Position numbers and translations under genes: made by a program
Source of the DNA: Intestinibacter sp964449895
Lineage (GTDB): Bacteria; Bacillota; Clostridia; Peptostreptococcales; Peptostreptococcaceae
Reading direction: 5' to 3'
Assembly (NCBI GenBank): GCA_964449895.1
Contig: CAYVBY010000001.1
Coordinates: 248,001 to 312,000, forward strand
DNA: 64,000 nt
The notes under the pieces: generated by a model
The model's database searches: none
Seen by the model: only the letters and a program-made list of their open reading frames with translations
What the model was told of the DNA's origin: nothing
Shown here: piece by piece, positions 53,671 to 62,529 of the stretch
Numbering within the stretch: the first letter of the stretch is position 1
Layout of the letters: each line of letters begins with the position of its first letter

Positions 53671-53753
53671 TACTTATATTTTAGATATTTTTACACTACT
53701 ATCAATGATACTTTTAGTATTATAAATAATTAAACTGCAAATATTAAATAAAA

Positions 53754-54812
53754 TTATTCATCAGTATTAATAAAATTTTCTGCTATATTATTTAAATCTT
53801 CCGATATAAATTTAAATTCTTTATTTAAATCTAAACTTCTAACAATTATTTTATTTCCACTCATCATATATTCTCCATTTGGGATTACATCCTCAGCAGT
53901 TTTGGCATATAATAACATTCCACATACATTTCCTGATTTATCTATATCCTTATTTTTTACATAAGTAAATATTTGATATAAATTATTAGAATGTATTGTT
54001 TTACTTCCATATATATCTATAGTTTGCATCGTTTTTCCGTAGTATTTTGCATCAATAATTAATGTTTTACCTTTATAAGTTAAAGTTATATCTGTCCTCA
54101 TTTCAGGAAGAAATTGATCTATTTCATTATCTAAATCCCATTTTATTTTTGAAGATTTTGGGTTTAAATTAGGATAGTGTTTTTGATAGTATTTTAAAAT
54201 AAACTTTTCATATATACTATACATCTTTTTTTCACTAAAAAATCTAGATAACTTATAATCTCCGTCATCAGTTGACAGCAATAAATCATGTAAAATCAAA
54301 TAACATACATTCATTATAATTCTATAATTTTTATTATTTTTACTATATTGAATTTTATTCCATCTAATTTTATCAACATTTATTAAATCAATATCTGAAA
54401 ATAAAAATAATAACTTCTTTAAATTATTCTTATTTTTAGGTGATATATCTTTAGATAAAATCAAGATATATATTGTAGTCTTAATTATTCTATTTAAATA
54501 ATTATTTATAGATAATTGATCAAATTCACAATATAATTTATTTTTATTGTTTATCTTAAGCTTCATTGACTCTCTTAAATTTATCTTGCCTTTTAGAGTT
54601 TCTATTTCTTCATCTTTTGAAATATACTCCTTAATAAGCCCTCGTTTTACTTGTTTTGAAACGATTTTAAACAAAATTACAGATAAAAGATTTCCTATAT
54701 TATCAAATTCTTCACTATTTATATTTTCACTATCTCCTTGAATCAAATCCATGTACACATAAGACAACATATAATATATGTTTTTTATAAAAATACTCTT
54801 ATCCTTTATCAT
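53754..54812 (-). CDS. mcrC: McrC subunit of a type IV (McrBC) restriction system
   Basis: The 352 residues fit the McrC/PF10117 family. An N-terminal helical region (IKNIYYMLSYVYMDLI) precedes LKGKINLRESMK, and a C-terminal PD-(D/E)xK nuclease core has DITLTYKGKTLIIDAKYYG (Asp then Asp-x-Lys) near 240-258. With McrB it cuts DNA carrying modified cytosines or related modifications. It overlaps the end of mcrB by 4 bases, so expression is coupled. Confidence 0.88.
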   Translation of the reverse strand: MIKDKSIFIKNIYYMLSYVYMDLIQGDSENINSEEFDNIGNLLSVILFKIVSKQVKRGLIKEYISKDEEIETLKGKINLRESMKLKINNKNKLYCEFDQLSINNYLNRIIKTTIYILILSKDISPKNKNNLKKLLFLFSDIDLINVDKIRWNKIQYSKNNKNYRIIMNVCYLILHDLLLSTDDGDYKLSRFFSEKKMYSIYEKFILKYYQKHYPNLNPKSSKIKWDLDNEIDQFLPEMRTDITLTYKGKTLIIDAKYYGKTMQTIDIYGSKTIHSNNLYQIFTYVKNKDIDKSGNVCGMLLYAKTAEDVIPNGEYMMSGNKIIVRSLDLNKEFKFISEDLNNIAENFINTDE

Positions 54813-56359
54813 TTATCACACCATACATTCCTCAAAATATTCTCCCATTTGTCTAATTTCTCATAATCATCAAACCAATATTCTTTTAAAAGAGGAATTA
54901 TCTCAAATTCAACTATTTCATAAAAATAGTCATCTAAAAAATCATAATCATATATATCATCTAATAAAAAGTAACTATGTCCTATACAAAATCCTTCACC
55001 TAAAGAAAAATCTTTTCTAATTTCACTATTTAATTTTTTTATTTTATCTATTAATACAAAAATTTTTTCATTATTAAATCCTTTAATATACTCTAAAAAT
55101 TTATTATTTTCAAAAGCAGGTTTTATATTAAAAAATCCAAATCTACGTCTAAGTGCATAATCAATCATAGCTATACTTCTATCTGCAGTATTCATAATTC
55201 CAATTATATATAAATTTTTAGGGACGCTAAATTTTTCTTCTCCATATGCAAGATCTATTTCCATATCTCTATAATCATTTTCAATAAGCATCATAAGCTC
55301 ACCAAATATCTTGCTCAAATTTCCCCTATTTATCTCATCTATAATAAAAAAATATTTATCTTGTGGATTCTCTTTAGCTTTTTTACAAAAATCATAAAAT
55401 ACTCCATGCTTAAGTTTAAATCCATTTTTATATGGTTTATAACCTATTATAAAATCTTCATAGGAGTAATTTTGATGAAATTGCACGAATTTAATTTTGT
55501 CCTCGTCTTTTTCACCTAAAATAGAATATGCTAGTCGTTTAGATAAAAAAGTTTTTCCAACACCTGGAGCACCTTGAAGTATTATATTTTTCTTTCGGTT
55601 CAAAAGCCTCACTAAAAAATCATAATCCCTTTCCTCTATATAAACTTCCTCTAAAAAATCTTCTTTTGTATAAAATATCTTGCTATTATTAATTTCTATC
55701 TTACTCCCTATATATACAATTTCTTCTGTAATCAAATGTAGCCCTCCATCAGAAAAACCCATTCCCTGAAATCTATTTATGCAAATCTCCAAAATTTCAT
55801 CATCTTTCTTTATAATGTCCAAAATTTGATTACACATTTCATAATAAGCCTGTAAAATTTCAAAGCTTCCTCTCTTAGGTAAGCTACCATACTCTACTTT
55901 ATTTACAAAATTTTTAAATTTACCTTCCCTATAAATATAATATTTTTCAGGAAATCTTAAAAATAAATAAGTACTTATTACATTTAAATTTTGATAATGC
56001 ATTTTCATAGTTTCATCTGCATATTTATTTAATAAAATATCCGATGCGTTTTTAAAAGATTGAACCCTTCTAGATAAGCTTATTGTTTCATTAAATAAAT
56101 TTACAAACATTTCTCTAACTGTCTCTGGATCTTTTTTAGCAAAATACAAAATCATCTTCTTTGGAAAAAAATTTTTAGAAGAAAGTAAATTTCTACTCTT
56201 TGAAAGACATTTTTTAAGCATTTCGTAAAAATCATCTGCATTTATATCCCAATTATTTTCAAAACATTTTATTGCTTCTAATTTATAAATTTCATTTAAT
56301 GAAATATTTTTTATGTTATTTTTATAGTAATAAATTATCTCTTTTAATATATTTTCCAT
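54809..56359 (-). CDS. mcrB: McrB-type AAA+ GTPase of a type IV restriction system
   Basis: The motor domain has Walker A GAPGVGKT (about 263-270), FHQNYSYEDFIIGYKP, Walker B YFFIIDEINRGNLSKIFGEL and the McrB signature MNTADRSIAMIDYALRRRF. The 240-residue N-terminal part, which should read DNA modification, does not resemble the E. coli McrB binding domain that I know, so its target may differ. The frame extends to GTG at 56368, but ATG at 56359 sits better behind GAGAGG. Ordered mcrB-mcrC. Confidence 0.88.
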   Translation of the reverse strand: MENILKEIIYYYKNNIKNISLNEIYKLEAIKCFENNWDINADDFYEMLKKCLSKSRNLLSSKNFFPKKMILYFAKKDPETVREMFVNLFNETISLSRRVQSFKNASDILLNKYADETMKMHYQNLNVISTYLFLRFPEKYYIYREGKFKNFVNKVEYGSLPKRGSFEILQAYYEMCNQILDIIKKDDEILEICINRFQGMGFSDGGLHLITEEIVYIGSKIEINNSKIFYTKEDFLEEVYIEERDYDFLVRLLNRKKNIILQGAPGVGKTFLSKRLAYSILGEKDEDKIKFVQFHQNYSYEDFIIGYKPYKNGFKLKHGVFYDFCKKAKENPQDKYFFIIDEINRGNLSKIFGELMMLIENDYRDMEIDLAYGEEKFSVPKNLYIIGIMNTADRSIAMIDYALRRRFGFFNIKPAFENNKFLEYIKGFNNEKIFVLIDKIKKLNSEIRKDFSLGEGFCIGHSYFLLDDIYDYDFLDDYFYEIVEFEIIPLLKEYWFDDYEKLDKWENILRNVWCDK

Positions 56360-56441
56360 TAAAATCACAACCTCTCATACAAATATATTAACATATATTT
56401 ATTCATCATTTTAAATGTAATATTATTTCTTATATACTATA

Positions 56442-56540
56442 AAAAAACTGGATTTATATTTTAAAATGACATAACTCTAATAACTTAGATGTAAAATCTA
56501 ACAATTAAAAGTTAGCTTAAAAATATATACCCAGTTTTTA
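56442..56540. repeat. 99-base long inverted repeat with inner stem
   Basis: The outer arms AAAAACTGG-n-TATATTTT and AAAATATA-n-CCAGTTTTT pair over about 18 of 20 positions. Inside, TAACTT and AAGTTA pair again. It lies between the mcrB start and a 67-codon gene in the 221-base gap and might be that gene's terminator or a small mobile repeat. Confidence 0.5.
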
Positions 56541-56580
56541 TATTACTTTAATTATTTTATACTAAATTTTATGTAAAATA

Positions 56581-56784
56581 CTATATTTTTTCACACCATA
56601 AATAATTTACATAATATTGATTATCTACTAAAGCATTTTTTTCATCTACAACTTTAACTATTTGTTTATCATATTTCGCTGCAAAGCTTTTTTCAACTGA
56701 TGATATTTTACCCTGACTTTTTTTCACTGCTTCAAAATATTTTTCTTTCACAAAAATATATTTACAATTTTTATCAAACTCCAT
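56581..56784 (-). CDS. Small hypothetical protein
   Basis: The 67 residues are charged and soluble (MEFDKNCKYIFVKEKYFEAV at the start, YVNYLWCEKI at the end). I recognise no family. GAGGAGTG lies correctly before the ATG. It has Cys7 and Cys64 but no metal motif. It sits between putP and mcrB on the same strand, separated from mcrB by a long inverted repeat, so a functional link with McrBC is possible but unproven. Confidence 0.65.
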   Translation of the reverse strand: MEFDKNCKYIFVKEKYFEAVKKSQGKISSVEKSFAAKYDKQIVKVVDEKNALVDNQYYVNYLWCEKI

Positions 56785-56804
56785 AAAATCACTCCTCTAT
56801 ATAT

Positions 56805-56849
56805 AAAAAGCACTGCCAATCTAACTAAGTTATTTTGACAGCGCTTTAA
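56805..56849 (-). terminator. Terminator of putP
   Basis: AAAGCACTG and CAGCGCTTT pair with CAA and TTG inside (11 of 13 positions), with a T-run on the minus strand. It lies between putP and the small gene. Confidence 0.7.
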
Positions 56850-56874
56850 TGTACTATAAATTATATAATTTTTA

Positions 56875-58374
56875 TTAACAATTTTTATTCATTTCATAAA
56901 CCTTATCAAATTCATCTTGAATTTCTTTAGAAGGTTCTTTACTTAATTTACTTACTACATAAATAGCTAATGCTGATAATAAAAATCCTGGAACTATTTC
57001 ATATAAAGCAAATATTCCACCAAACATAGTTCCTAGATTTCTCCAAACTATAGTAGTTATACCACCTGTTACTATACCTGCAATAGCACCTTCTTTTGTA
57101 GTTTTTTTCCAGAATAAAGAAAATATCATTATTGGTCCAAATGTAGCACCAAATCCTGCCCATGCATTTTCAACAAGTCCTAAAACTGTATTATTTGGAT
57201 TTAATGCTATAATAAATGCCACTATAGCTACTCCTATAACAGTCAAACGACTAATTCTCATTAATTCTTGATCACTAGCATTTGGTTTAATTTTAGCTTT
57301 ATAAAAATCTTCAGTTATAGCTGAAGCTGTAACTAAAAGTTGAGAATCGGCTGTACTCATTACTGCTGCAAGTATAGCTGCTAAAAATATACCCGCAAAT
57401 ACTACAGGGAATATTTTTAAAACCATTAATATATAAACTGTTTCACCAGATGAATTAGATAAATCCTGTGTTAGGAATACTCTACCTACAAGACCAACTA
57501 AAACTGCTGCTGTAAGTGAAAATGCTACCCATATCATAGCTATTCTTCTAGATTTTTTAATACTTTTAGCATTATCTATACCCATAAATCTAACTAATAT
57601 ATGAGGTTGTCCAAAATATCCAAGCCCCCAAGCTAATGATGATACTACAGATATTAATGTTATAGTTGAACCATCTAAAGTTATAAAAGGATTTAGCATA
57701 TTTGGATTTATAGCATTAACTCTTCCAATTGTAGCTCCTATTCCTCCCATTTCAATTACTGCTGCACTTGGAACTACTACTATAGCTACAAACATAAGTA
57801 TACCTTGAACTAAATCAGTCCAACATACGGCAAAGAATCCACCTGCAAATGTATATAAAATAACTACTACAGCACTAAGTGCTAAAGCTAATGTGTAATC
57901 TATTCCAAATACTGTTGAGAATAATTTTCCTCCTGAAACAAATCCTGAAGCAGTGTATACTAAAAAGAATATAAGTATAAATAATGAACTAACCAGTCTA
58001 ATTATATTCTTATCATCTCTATATCTAGTTCCTAAAAAATGCGGAATTGTTATTGAATTGCATACTTCTGTATAATTTCTAAGTCTTTTTGCTGTTAATC
58101 TCCAGTTAAAATAAGTCCCTATTGCAAGTCCCACAGCTATCCATCCAGCTTCTAATCCTGCAAGATAAGCTGCTCCAGGTAATCCCATTAACATCCAACC
58201 ACTCATATCTGATGCCTGTGCACTAAGAGACACTACCCAACTTCCTAATTTTCTTCCTCCTAAAAAGTAATCTTCTGTATTGCTAGTTCTTTTGTAAGCC
58301 CAAAGACCAATAGCTAACATCATTAATAAATATAAAACAAAGATTACTATTATAGTTAAATTGCTTTCTACCAA
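56875..58374 (-). CDS. putP: Sodium/proline symporter (SSS family)
   Basis: The 499 residues have about thirteen membrane helices. Features of PutP: YFLGGRKLGSWVVSLSAQASDMSGWMLMGLPG (the sodium and substrate site region of helices 1-2), then SRRIAMIWVAFSLTAAVLVG and AILAAVMSTADSQLLVTASA with the conserved Ser/Asp. It imports proline with Na+; proline is a Stickland acceptor in many Clostridia, which would fit (inference). It is a single gene behind AGGAGGGG. I see nothing clear in the 299 bases upstream apart from a terminator. Confidence 0.92.
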   Translation of the reverse strand: MVESNLTIIVIFVLYLLMMLAIGLWAYKRTSNTEDYFLGGRKLGSWVVSLSAQASDMSGWMLMGLPGAAYLAGLEAGWIAVGLAIGTYFNWRLTAKRLRNYTEVCNSITIPHFLGTRYRDDKNIIRLVSSLFILIFFLVYTASGFVSGGKLFSTVFGIDYTLALALSAVVVILYTFAGGFFAVCWTDLVQGILMFVAIVVVPSAAVIEMGGIGATIGRVNAINPNMLNPFITLDGSTITLISVVSSLAWGLGYFGQPHILVRFMGIDNAKSIKKSRRIAMIWVAFSLTAAVLVGLVGRVFLTQDLSNSSGETVYILMVLKIFPVVFAGIFLAAILAAVMSTADSQLLVTASAITEDFYKAKIKPNASDQELMRISRLTVIGVAIVAFIIALNPNNTVLGLVENAWAGFGATFGPIMIFSLFWKKTTKEGAIAGIVTGGITTIVWRNLGTMFGGIFALYEIVPGFLLSALAIYVVSKLSKEPSKEIQDEFDKVYEMNKNC

Positions 58375-58593
58375 GTTTTACCCCTCCTAAGCTAATAATT
58401 ATCTAATATTAATAATTTTTATATTAAAACTAAATAATTTATTTATATTATTTTATAAATATAATAATATTAAGATTAAAATTAGTCAATAAATACCTAC
58501 CTTTTTTATAAAATATAGAATTTTCAGAAAAAACAAACTGTAATAATACAAATATTTTTACTATATATTGACTAACTTTACAGTATATAATTA

Positions 58594-58629
58594 TGAAAAA
58601 AAGTTTGGCCATATAGTCAAACTTTTTAT
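58594..58629 (-). terminator. Terminator of the lipoprotein gene
   Basis: AAAAAGTTTG and CAAACTTTTT form a 10-bp stem around GCCATATAGT with flanking A and T runs. Confidence 0.82.
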
Positions 58630-58673
58630 AACAAATAGAAAATCCATATTATAAACTTTTAAAGTAAATATTT

Positions 58674-59393
58674 TTATTTTATATCAAGAATCGATAAAAT
58701 ATCTGAAGTATTTTGTCTATCTATAAATTTTATGTTTCCATCTTTAATAAAAATTATAAAAACTTCATTTTCATTTATAGAATAAACCCTTACATCTATC
58801 TCTCCATCCACATCACTAAATACACTGTATTTGCATTTTTCATTTTCAAACATCTCTATAACTTCAGTTTGTTCTTGTCCCACATACATTTGTAATTTTT
58901 GTTCATCTAAATTAGTTAAATCTATGTTTTCATACTCTGTGTTCATGGAAATAATAACATCTGCCTCATCATCTTTTAATTGAGATATATCCAAATTTTT
59001 AAAATCACATGTTTCAACTTTACTAACTATACCATCTTTAAAAATTATGTAAATCGCACTTCCATCTAATTGATCATCTGATATATATTTAGGATATAAA
59101 AAACCTTTACTTACAATTTCTATATCTTCCACATCCCTTATATTCTTTAAATCTTCCATGCTATCATAATCATCAATCGAAACAGAATAAGTTACACTAT
59201 AAGGAGTACCCATATTTTCCAAAACATAATCTATATCTCTATTCATAATTTCATTTACATCACTTTGAACTTTTGTCATAGTTTGTATTTGCATTTCTTC
59301 CTTTGAAATGCTATTATCAGAATCTACATTTGAACATCCACCCAAAAACATAGCTGCTATTATAATCAAAAATATAATTTTTGCTGATTTCAT
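58674..59393 (-). CDS. Hypothetical lipoprotein
   Basis: It has a lipoprotein signal with lipobox LGGC (MKSAKIIFLIIIAAMFLGGC), so it is likely membrane-anchored. The rest (about 220 residues) is acidic and beta-rich with two similar halves: MGTPYSVTYSVSID...AIYIIFKDGIVSKVE and MYVGQEQTEVIEMF...EVFIIFIKDGNIKFID. These suggest a duplicated small domain of the kind that predicts binding rather than catalysis. I do not recognise a named family. Start chosen at ATG 59393 behind GGAAGGA; an in-frame ATG 21 bases upstream precedes that site. Confidence 0.75.
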   Translation of the reverse strand: MKSAKIIFLIIIAAMFLGGCSNVDSDNSISKEEMQIQTMTKVQSDVNEIMNRDIDYVLENMGTPYSVTYSVSIDDYDSMEDLKNIRDVEDIEIVSKGFLYPKYISDDQLDGSAIYIIFKDGIVSKVETCDFKNLDISQLKDDEADVIISMNTEYENIDLTNLDEQKLQMYVGQEQTEVIEMFENEKCKYSVFSDVDGEIDVRVYSINENEVFIIFIKDGNIKFIDRQNTSDILSILDIK

Positions 59394-59597
59394 TTTTTTA
59401 GTCCTTCCTTTCATTAATTTAAAAGAACTTAAAATAATTAAATATTCTTACTTATTATTATACAATTACTCACAGATAAAAAACATATTTTCCACTGACC
59501 TGTAATTGTTTTGTAATCTTATTTTTTTATAAATATTAAAATATCGTAATAAATTCCCTTAACTTAATAATATATTAAATTATACATATAAATCAAC

Positions 59598-59692
59598 AAC
59601 TTTATTTTATAAATAAGTTTTTATTTTTATAAAGAAATTCACGGAAATTAAATTATCTACAATTTTTAAATGAATATAATTGTCTATTTGTT
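59598..59692 (-). repeat. Two-hairpin intergenic repeat, copy B
   Basis: On the minus strand the opening ATAACAAATAG, AATTATATTCATTT, TAGATAA and AATTTCCGT match copy A closely. The outer stem is AACAAAT with ATTTCTT, and a second hairpin pairs AACTTTATTT with AAATAAGTT-type arms. Like copy A it begins right after a terminator T-run. It fills part of the 350-base gap 59394-59743; the rest is AT-rich promoter sequence. Confidence 0.55.
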
Positions 59693-59693
59693 A

Positions 59694-59733
59694 TAAAAAA
59701 AGAAGTATCACAAAATATATTGCAATACTTCTT
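59694..59733 (-). terminator. Terminator of the DUF896 gene
   Basis: AGAAGTAT and ATACTTCT form an 8-bp stem around a 16-base loop, followed on the minus strand by a run of seven T. Confidence 0.78.
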
Positions 59734-59743
59734 TCTACTTAAA

Positions 59744-59950
59744 TTATTTACCTTTTGTACGTTTTTCAAATTCTTCTGGTGATACCACTTCAATATTTTC
59801 TAATCTAGATCTAAAATGAGCCCTAAAATTAGCTAAATATTCTTTTCTAAGTGCATCTCTTTCTACTAATTCTTCTGGTGTTAATCCTTCTTTAGTTTTG
59901 TTTTTCTTTGCAAGTTCGTTAATTCTATTTAATTTCTTTTGATCAAACAT
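59744..59950 (-). CDS. DUF896 (UPF0291/YnzC family) protein
   Basis: The 68 residues match the family closely: a helical hairpin LNRINELAKKNKTKEGLTPE and ERDALRKEYLANFRAHFRSR, then a short tail NIEVVSPEEFEKRTKGK. The role is not established; B. subtilis YnzC is encoded with the SOS-induced division inhibitor YneA. No such neighbour exists here. It stands alone, flanked by repeat copies B and C. Confidence 0.88.
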   Translation of the reverse strand: MFDQKKLNRINELAKKNKTKEGLTPEELVERDALRKEYLANFRAHFRSRLENIEVVSPEEFEKRTKGK

Positions 59951-60035
59951 ATTTACCTTTATTAAAAAATAAAGCTTAGATAAAGTTTTATTTTTTAACC
60001 TCTCCTTCTACTTAATATTTATTTTAATTTCTTAT

Positions 60036-60139
60036 AATACATCAGAAATTATATTAATTTTTAAATTGTAAATAAATATAATTTCTATATATCTCAAAAA
60101 GTCTAAATTTCATTTAATAATTTTATAATGAAGACTTTT
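60036..60139 (+). repeat. Two-hairpin intergenic repeat, copy C
   Basis: GAAATTATATT and AATATAATTTC pair perfectly over 11 bp. The 41 bases of this hairpin differ from copy A at three loop positions. The second hairpin pairs AAAAGTCT with AGACTTTT, where copy A has GAAAATCT with AGATTTTC, so stem changes are matched on both sides. It lies in the 216-base gap between the MocR gene and the DUF896 gene. Confidence 0.6.
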
Positions 60140-60166
60140 ACATTTTATTGTAACATATACCGATAA

Positions 60167-61585
60167 TTAATAAAATATTTTATTGCTTCTTAAATTATCT
60201 ATAAATTTATATTCTTTTAAAAATATATCTAAATTGTCACTAATTATAGATATTCCCTTTTTTATATCATCTAAAGATGTATTGGCTATATTTATTCTAA
60301 AATATCTATCGTCTATTATATTATCAAAAAAATACATTCCTGGTGTTATAACTACTCCTTTTTCTAGAAGAAAATTATAAAATTCATTAGATGAATACCC
60401 TCTTGGAAGCTCAAAGAAAAAGTTTATTCCGCCCGATGATTTTCTAACATTTAATCTATCAATTAATTTTTCTTCTATTAATTTCTTAGCTAAACTATAT
60501 TTCTTGTAGTATATGCTATTTATATTATTTAAATACTCATTCCAATTAAAACAATTCATGTAATAATACATAGACTTTTGTATCAATCCTGGAGTTGAAA
60601 TATCTGATGAATATTTAGCCCACAAAATTTTAGATTGTAATTCCATAGGAATTTCAACTATACCTATTCTAAGTCCAGGCATTAAAATTTTTGAAAAACT
60701 TTTTATGTAAATTACCCTATTATTTTTATCATAACTTCTAAGTGGAAAATTATCCTTTGAATCAAAAGCAAAATCGCTTATAAAATCATCTTCTAGTATA
60801 TAAAAACCATACTCCTCCGAAAGCTCTATTAATTTTTTCTTTTTGTATGTTGAATAACTTATACCTGTTGGATTTTGAAAATTGGGCATAACATAAAATA
60901 ATTTTGGTTTTATTTTTTCAAGCTTAAGCTTTAATATTCCTATATCTATTCCATCATCTAGCATAGGTATAGATATTACTTTTGCTCCTCTACTTTTGAA
61001 AACTTCAAGTACACCACTATATGTAGGTTCCTCAACAAATACTACATCTGAATAACTTATAAGTCCTTTACAAACTATATCTATCCCCTGTTGTGCCCCT
61101 GAAATAACTTGTATATTTTCTTCATTTGTATCTATATTTTTTTCTTTTAAATATTCACTTATTTTTTTTCTAAGTTCTATAGAACCTTTACCTTCATCAT
61201 AATCAAATATAGAAGCACCATCATTTTCAAGAGCCATGTTTATAGCTTTTTTATAATCTTCAATTGGAAACATATCTGCAGATGGATTTCCGCTATCAAA
61301 ATGAATTACATCATCTTTTATAGTTTTTTTTTCCTTTTTTAATTTCATATTAGATGCAAATGTACCACTTCCCACTATTTTATATACATAACCTTCATTT
61401 TCAAGTAATTCATAAACTTTAACTATAGTTGCATTATTTACACCCATATACTCAGATAATTTACGAATTGGAGGTAATTTTTCATGTTCTTTTATATCAT
61501 GGTTTATAATTTTATCCTTAAAAAAGTTATAAATTTGTAAATATTTAGTAGTGCCTTCTTTTAAATCTAATTTATATTTTCCCAT
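60167..61585 (-). CDS. MocR/PdxR-type regulator (GntR helix-turn-helix plus aminotransferase domain)
   Basis: The 472 residues have a winged helix at about 10-75 (KLPPIRKLSEYMGVNNATIVKVYELLENEGYVYKIVGSGTF) and then a fold type I aminotransferase-like domain: SGAQQGIDIV, YVMPNFQNPTGIS, LEDDFISDF and the PLP lysine in IKSFSKILMPGLRIG. Such proteins sense PLP or amino compounds and control vitamin B6, GABA or transport genes. The adjacent divergent gene, a HisJ-type phosphatase, is the likeliest target besides itself (inference). Confidence 0.88.
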   Translation of the reverse strand: MGKYKLDLKEGTTKYLQIYNFFKDKIINHDIKEHEKLPPIRKLSEYMGVNNATIVKVYELLENEGYVYKIVGSGTFASNMKLKKEKKTIKDDVIHFDSGNPSADMFPIEDYKKAINMALENDGASIFDYDEGKGSIELRKKISEYLKEKNIDTNEENIQVISGAQQGIDIVCKGLISYSDVVFVEEPTYSGVLEVFKSRGAKVISIPMLDDGIDIGILKLKLEKIKPKLFYVMPNFQNPTGISYSTYKKKKLIELSEEYGFYILEDDFISDFAFDSKDNFPLRSYDKNNRVIYIKSFSKILMPGLRIGIVEIPMELQSKILWAKYSSDISTPGLIQKSMYYYMNCFNWNEYLNNINSIYYKKYSLAKKLIEEKLIDRLNVRKSSGGINFFFELPRGYSSNEFYNFLLEKGVVITPGMYFFDNIIDDRYFRINIANTSLDDIKKGISIISDNLDIFLKEYKFIDNLRSNKIFY

Positions 61586-61643
61586 CTTTTACCCCTATAT
61601 TTATACTAATTTTATGTAAATAATCACATAAATTTATTTATCA

Positions 61644-61672
61644 ATTGATGTATATTTTTACCTCTGTTATAG
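61644..61672 (+). promoter_or_regulatory. Promoter of the hisJ-like gene
   Basis: TTGATG (61644-61649) and TATAGT (61667-61672) are spaced by 17 bases. Two similar sequences, ATGTATATTTTTAC (61647-61660) and ATGTATATTATATTAC (61677-61692), start 30 bases apart and flank the -10. Direct repeats are the usual operator form for MocR regulators. Confidence 0.55.
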
Positions 61673-61723
61673 TTAATATGTATATTATATTACACTATTA
61701 TTTTTTTAGAAAGGAAAAAGTTT

Positions 61724-62518
61724 ATGTACTACGATTACCATATGCATTCTCATTTTTCACCTGATGGAAAAAGTTCTATGGAGGAAATGATTTTAAGATC
61801 TATAGATTTAGGTCTTAAGGAAATTTGTTTTACAGACCATGTAGACTACGATATAGAACTTATAGACTATTTTATAGTAGACTATGAAAAATACTTTGAA
61901 AGCTTAAATTACTATATTGAAAAATATAAAAATAAAATATCTATAAAAAAAGGTATTGAATTTGGTCTTCAAAGACAACTTTGCGATAAATGTAAAAAAG
62001 ATGTTGAAAAATATGATTTTGACTTTGTAATTTGTTCTCAACATGCTATAGATAGAATAGACTTATACTTTAAAGATTTTTTTGAAGATAAAGATCCCCA
62101 TACAGCCTATAAAATTTATTATGAAGAATATCTAAATATTATAAAAAACTATAAGGACTACAATGTTTTAGGACATCTAGATTTAGTCAAAAGATATAGC
62201 CCCTATGATGAAATTTTAGACGATGATGAATTTACAGATATTTTATCAGAAATTTTAAAACAAGTTATATCAGATGGCAAGGGTATTGAAGTAAATACAT
62301 CTTCTTTTAAATACAATCTTCCAGATTTAACACCTTCTAGAAAAATTATAAAACTTTACAAAGACTTAGGTGGAGAAATAATAACTACTGGATCTGATAG
62401 TCATCATACTGGTTTTGTAGCTTGTAATTTCGATAAAGTTTACGATTATTTAAAAGATATTGGCTTTAAATACATATGCTCTTTTGACAAAATGAAACCA
62501 ATTTTTAATAAAATATAA
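61724..62518 (+). CDS. Histidinol-phosphatase family PHP hydrolase (HisJ/HisK type)
   Basis: The 264-residue PHP-domain phosphoesterase has metal motifs DYHMHSHFSPDG (7-16 region), FTDHVDYD, KKGIEFGLQ, CSQHAID, LGHLDLVKRY and TTGSDSHHTG. It would remove phosphate from histidinol phosphate, but no other histidine genes are near, and PHP paralogues exist with other substrates. AAGGAAAAAG precedes ATG. It is divergent from the MocR gene and followed by a hairpin leading into the SpoVB-like gene. Confidence 0.87.
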   Translation: MYYDYHMHSHFSPDGKSSMEEMILRSIDLGLKEICFTDHVDYDIELIDYFIVDYEKYFESLNYYIEKYKNKISIKKGIEFGLQRQLCDKCKKDVEKYDFDFVICSQHAIDRIDLYFKDFFEDKDPHTAYKIYYEEYLNIIKNYKDYNVLGHLDLVKRYSPYDEILDDDEFTDILSEILKQVISDGKGIEVNTSSFKYNLPDLTPSRKIIKLYKDLGGEIITTGSDSHHTGFVACNFDKVYDYLKDIGFKYICSFDKMKPIFNKI

Positions 62519-62529
62519 TATGAATGATT

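Noticed and set aside
53533..53753. Attachment site of an integrated element at tRNA-Leu
   Set aside because: No second copy of the tRNA 3' end and no integrase gene is present in the window, so only a weak repeat is reported.
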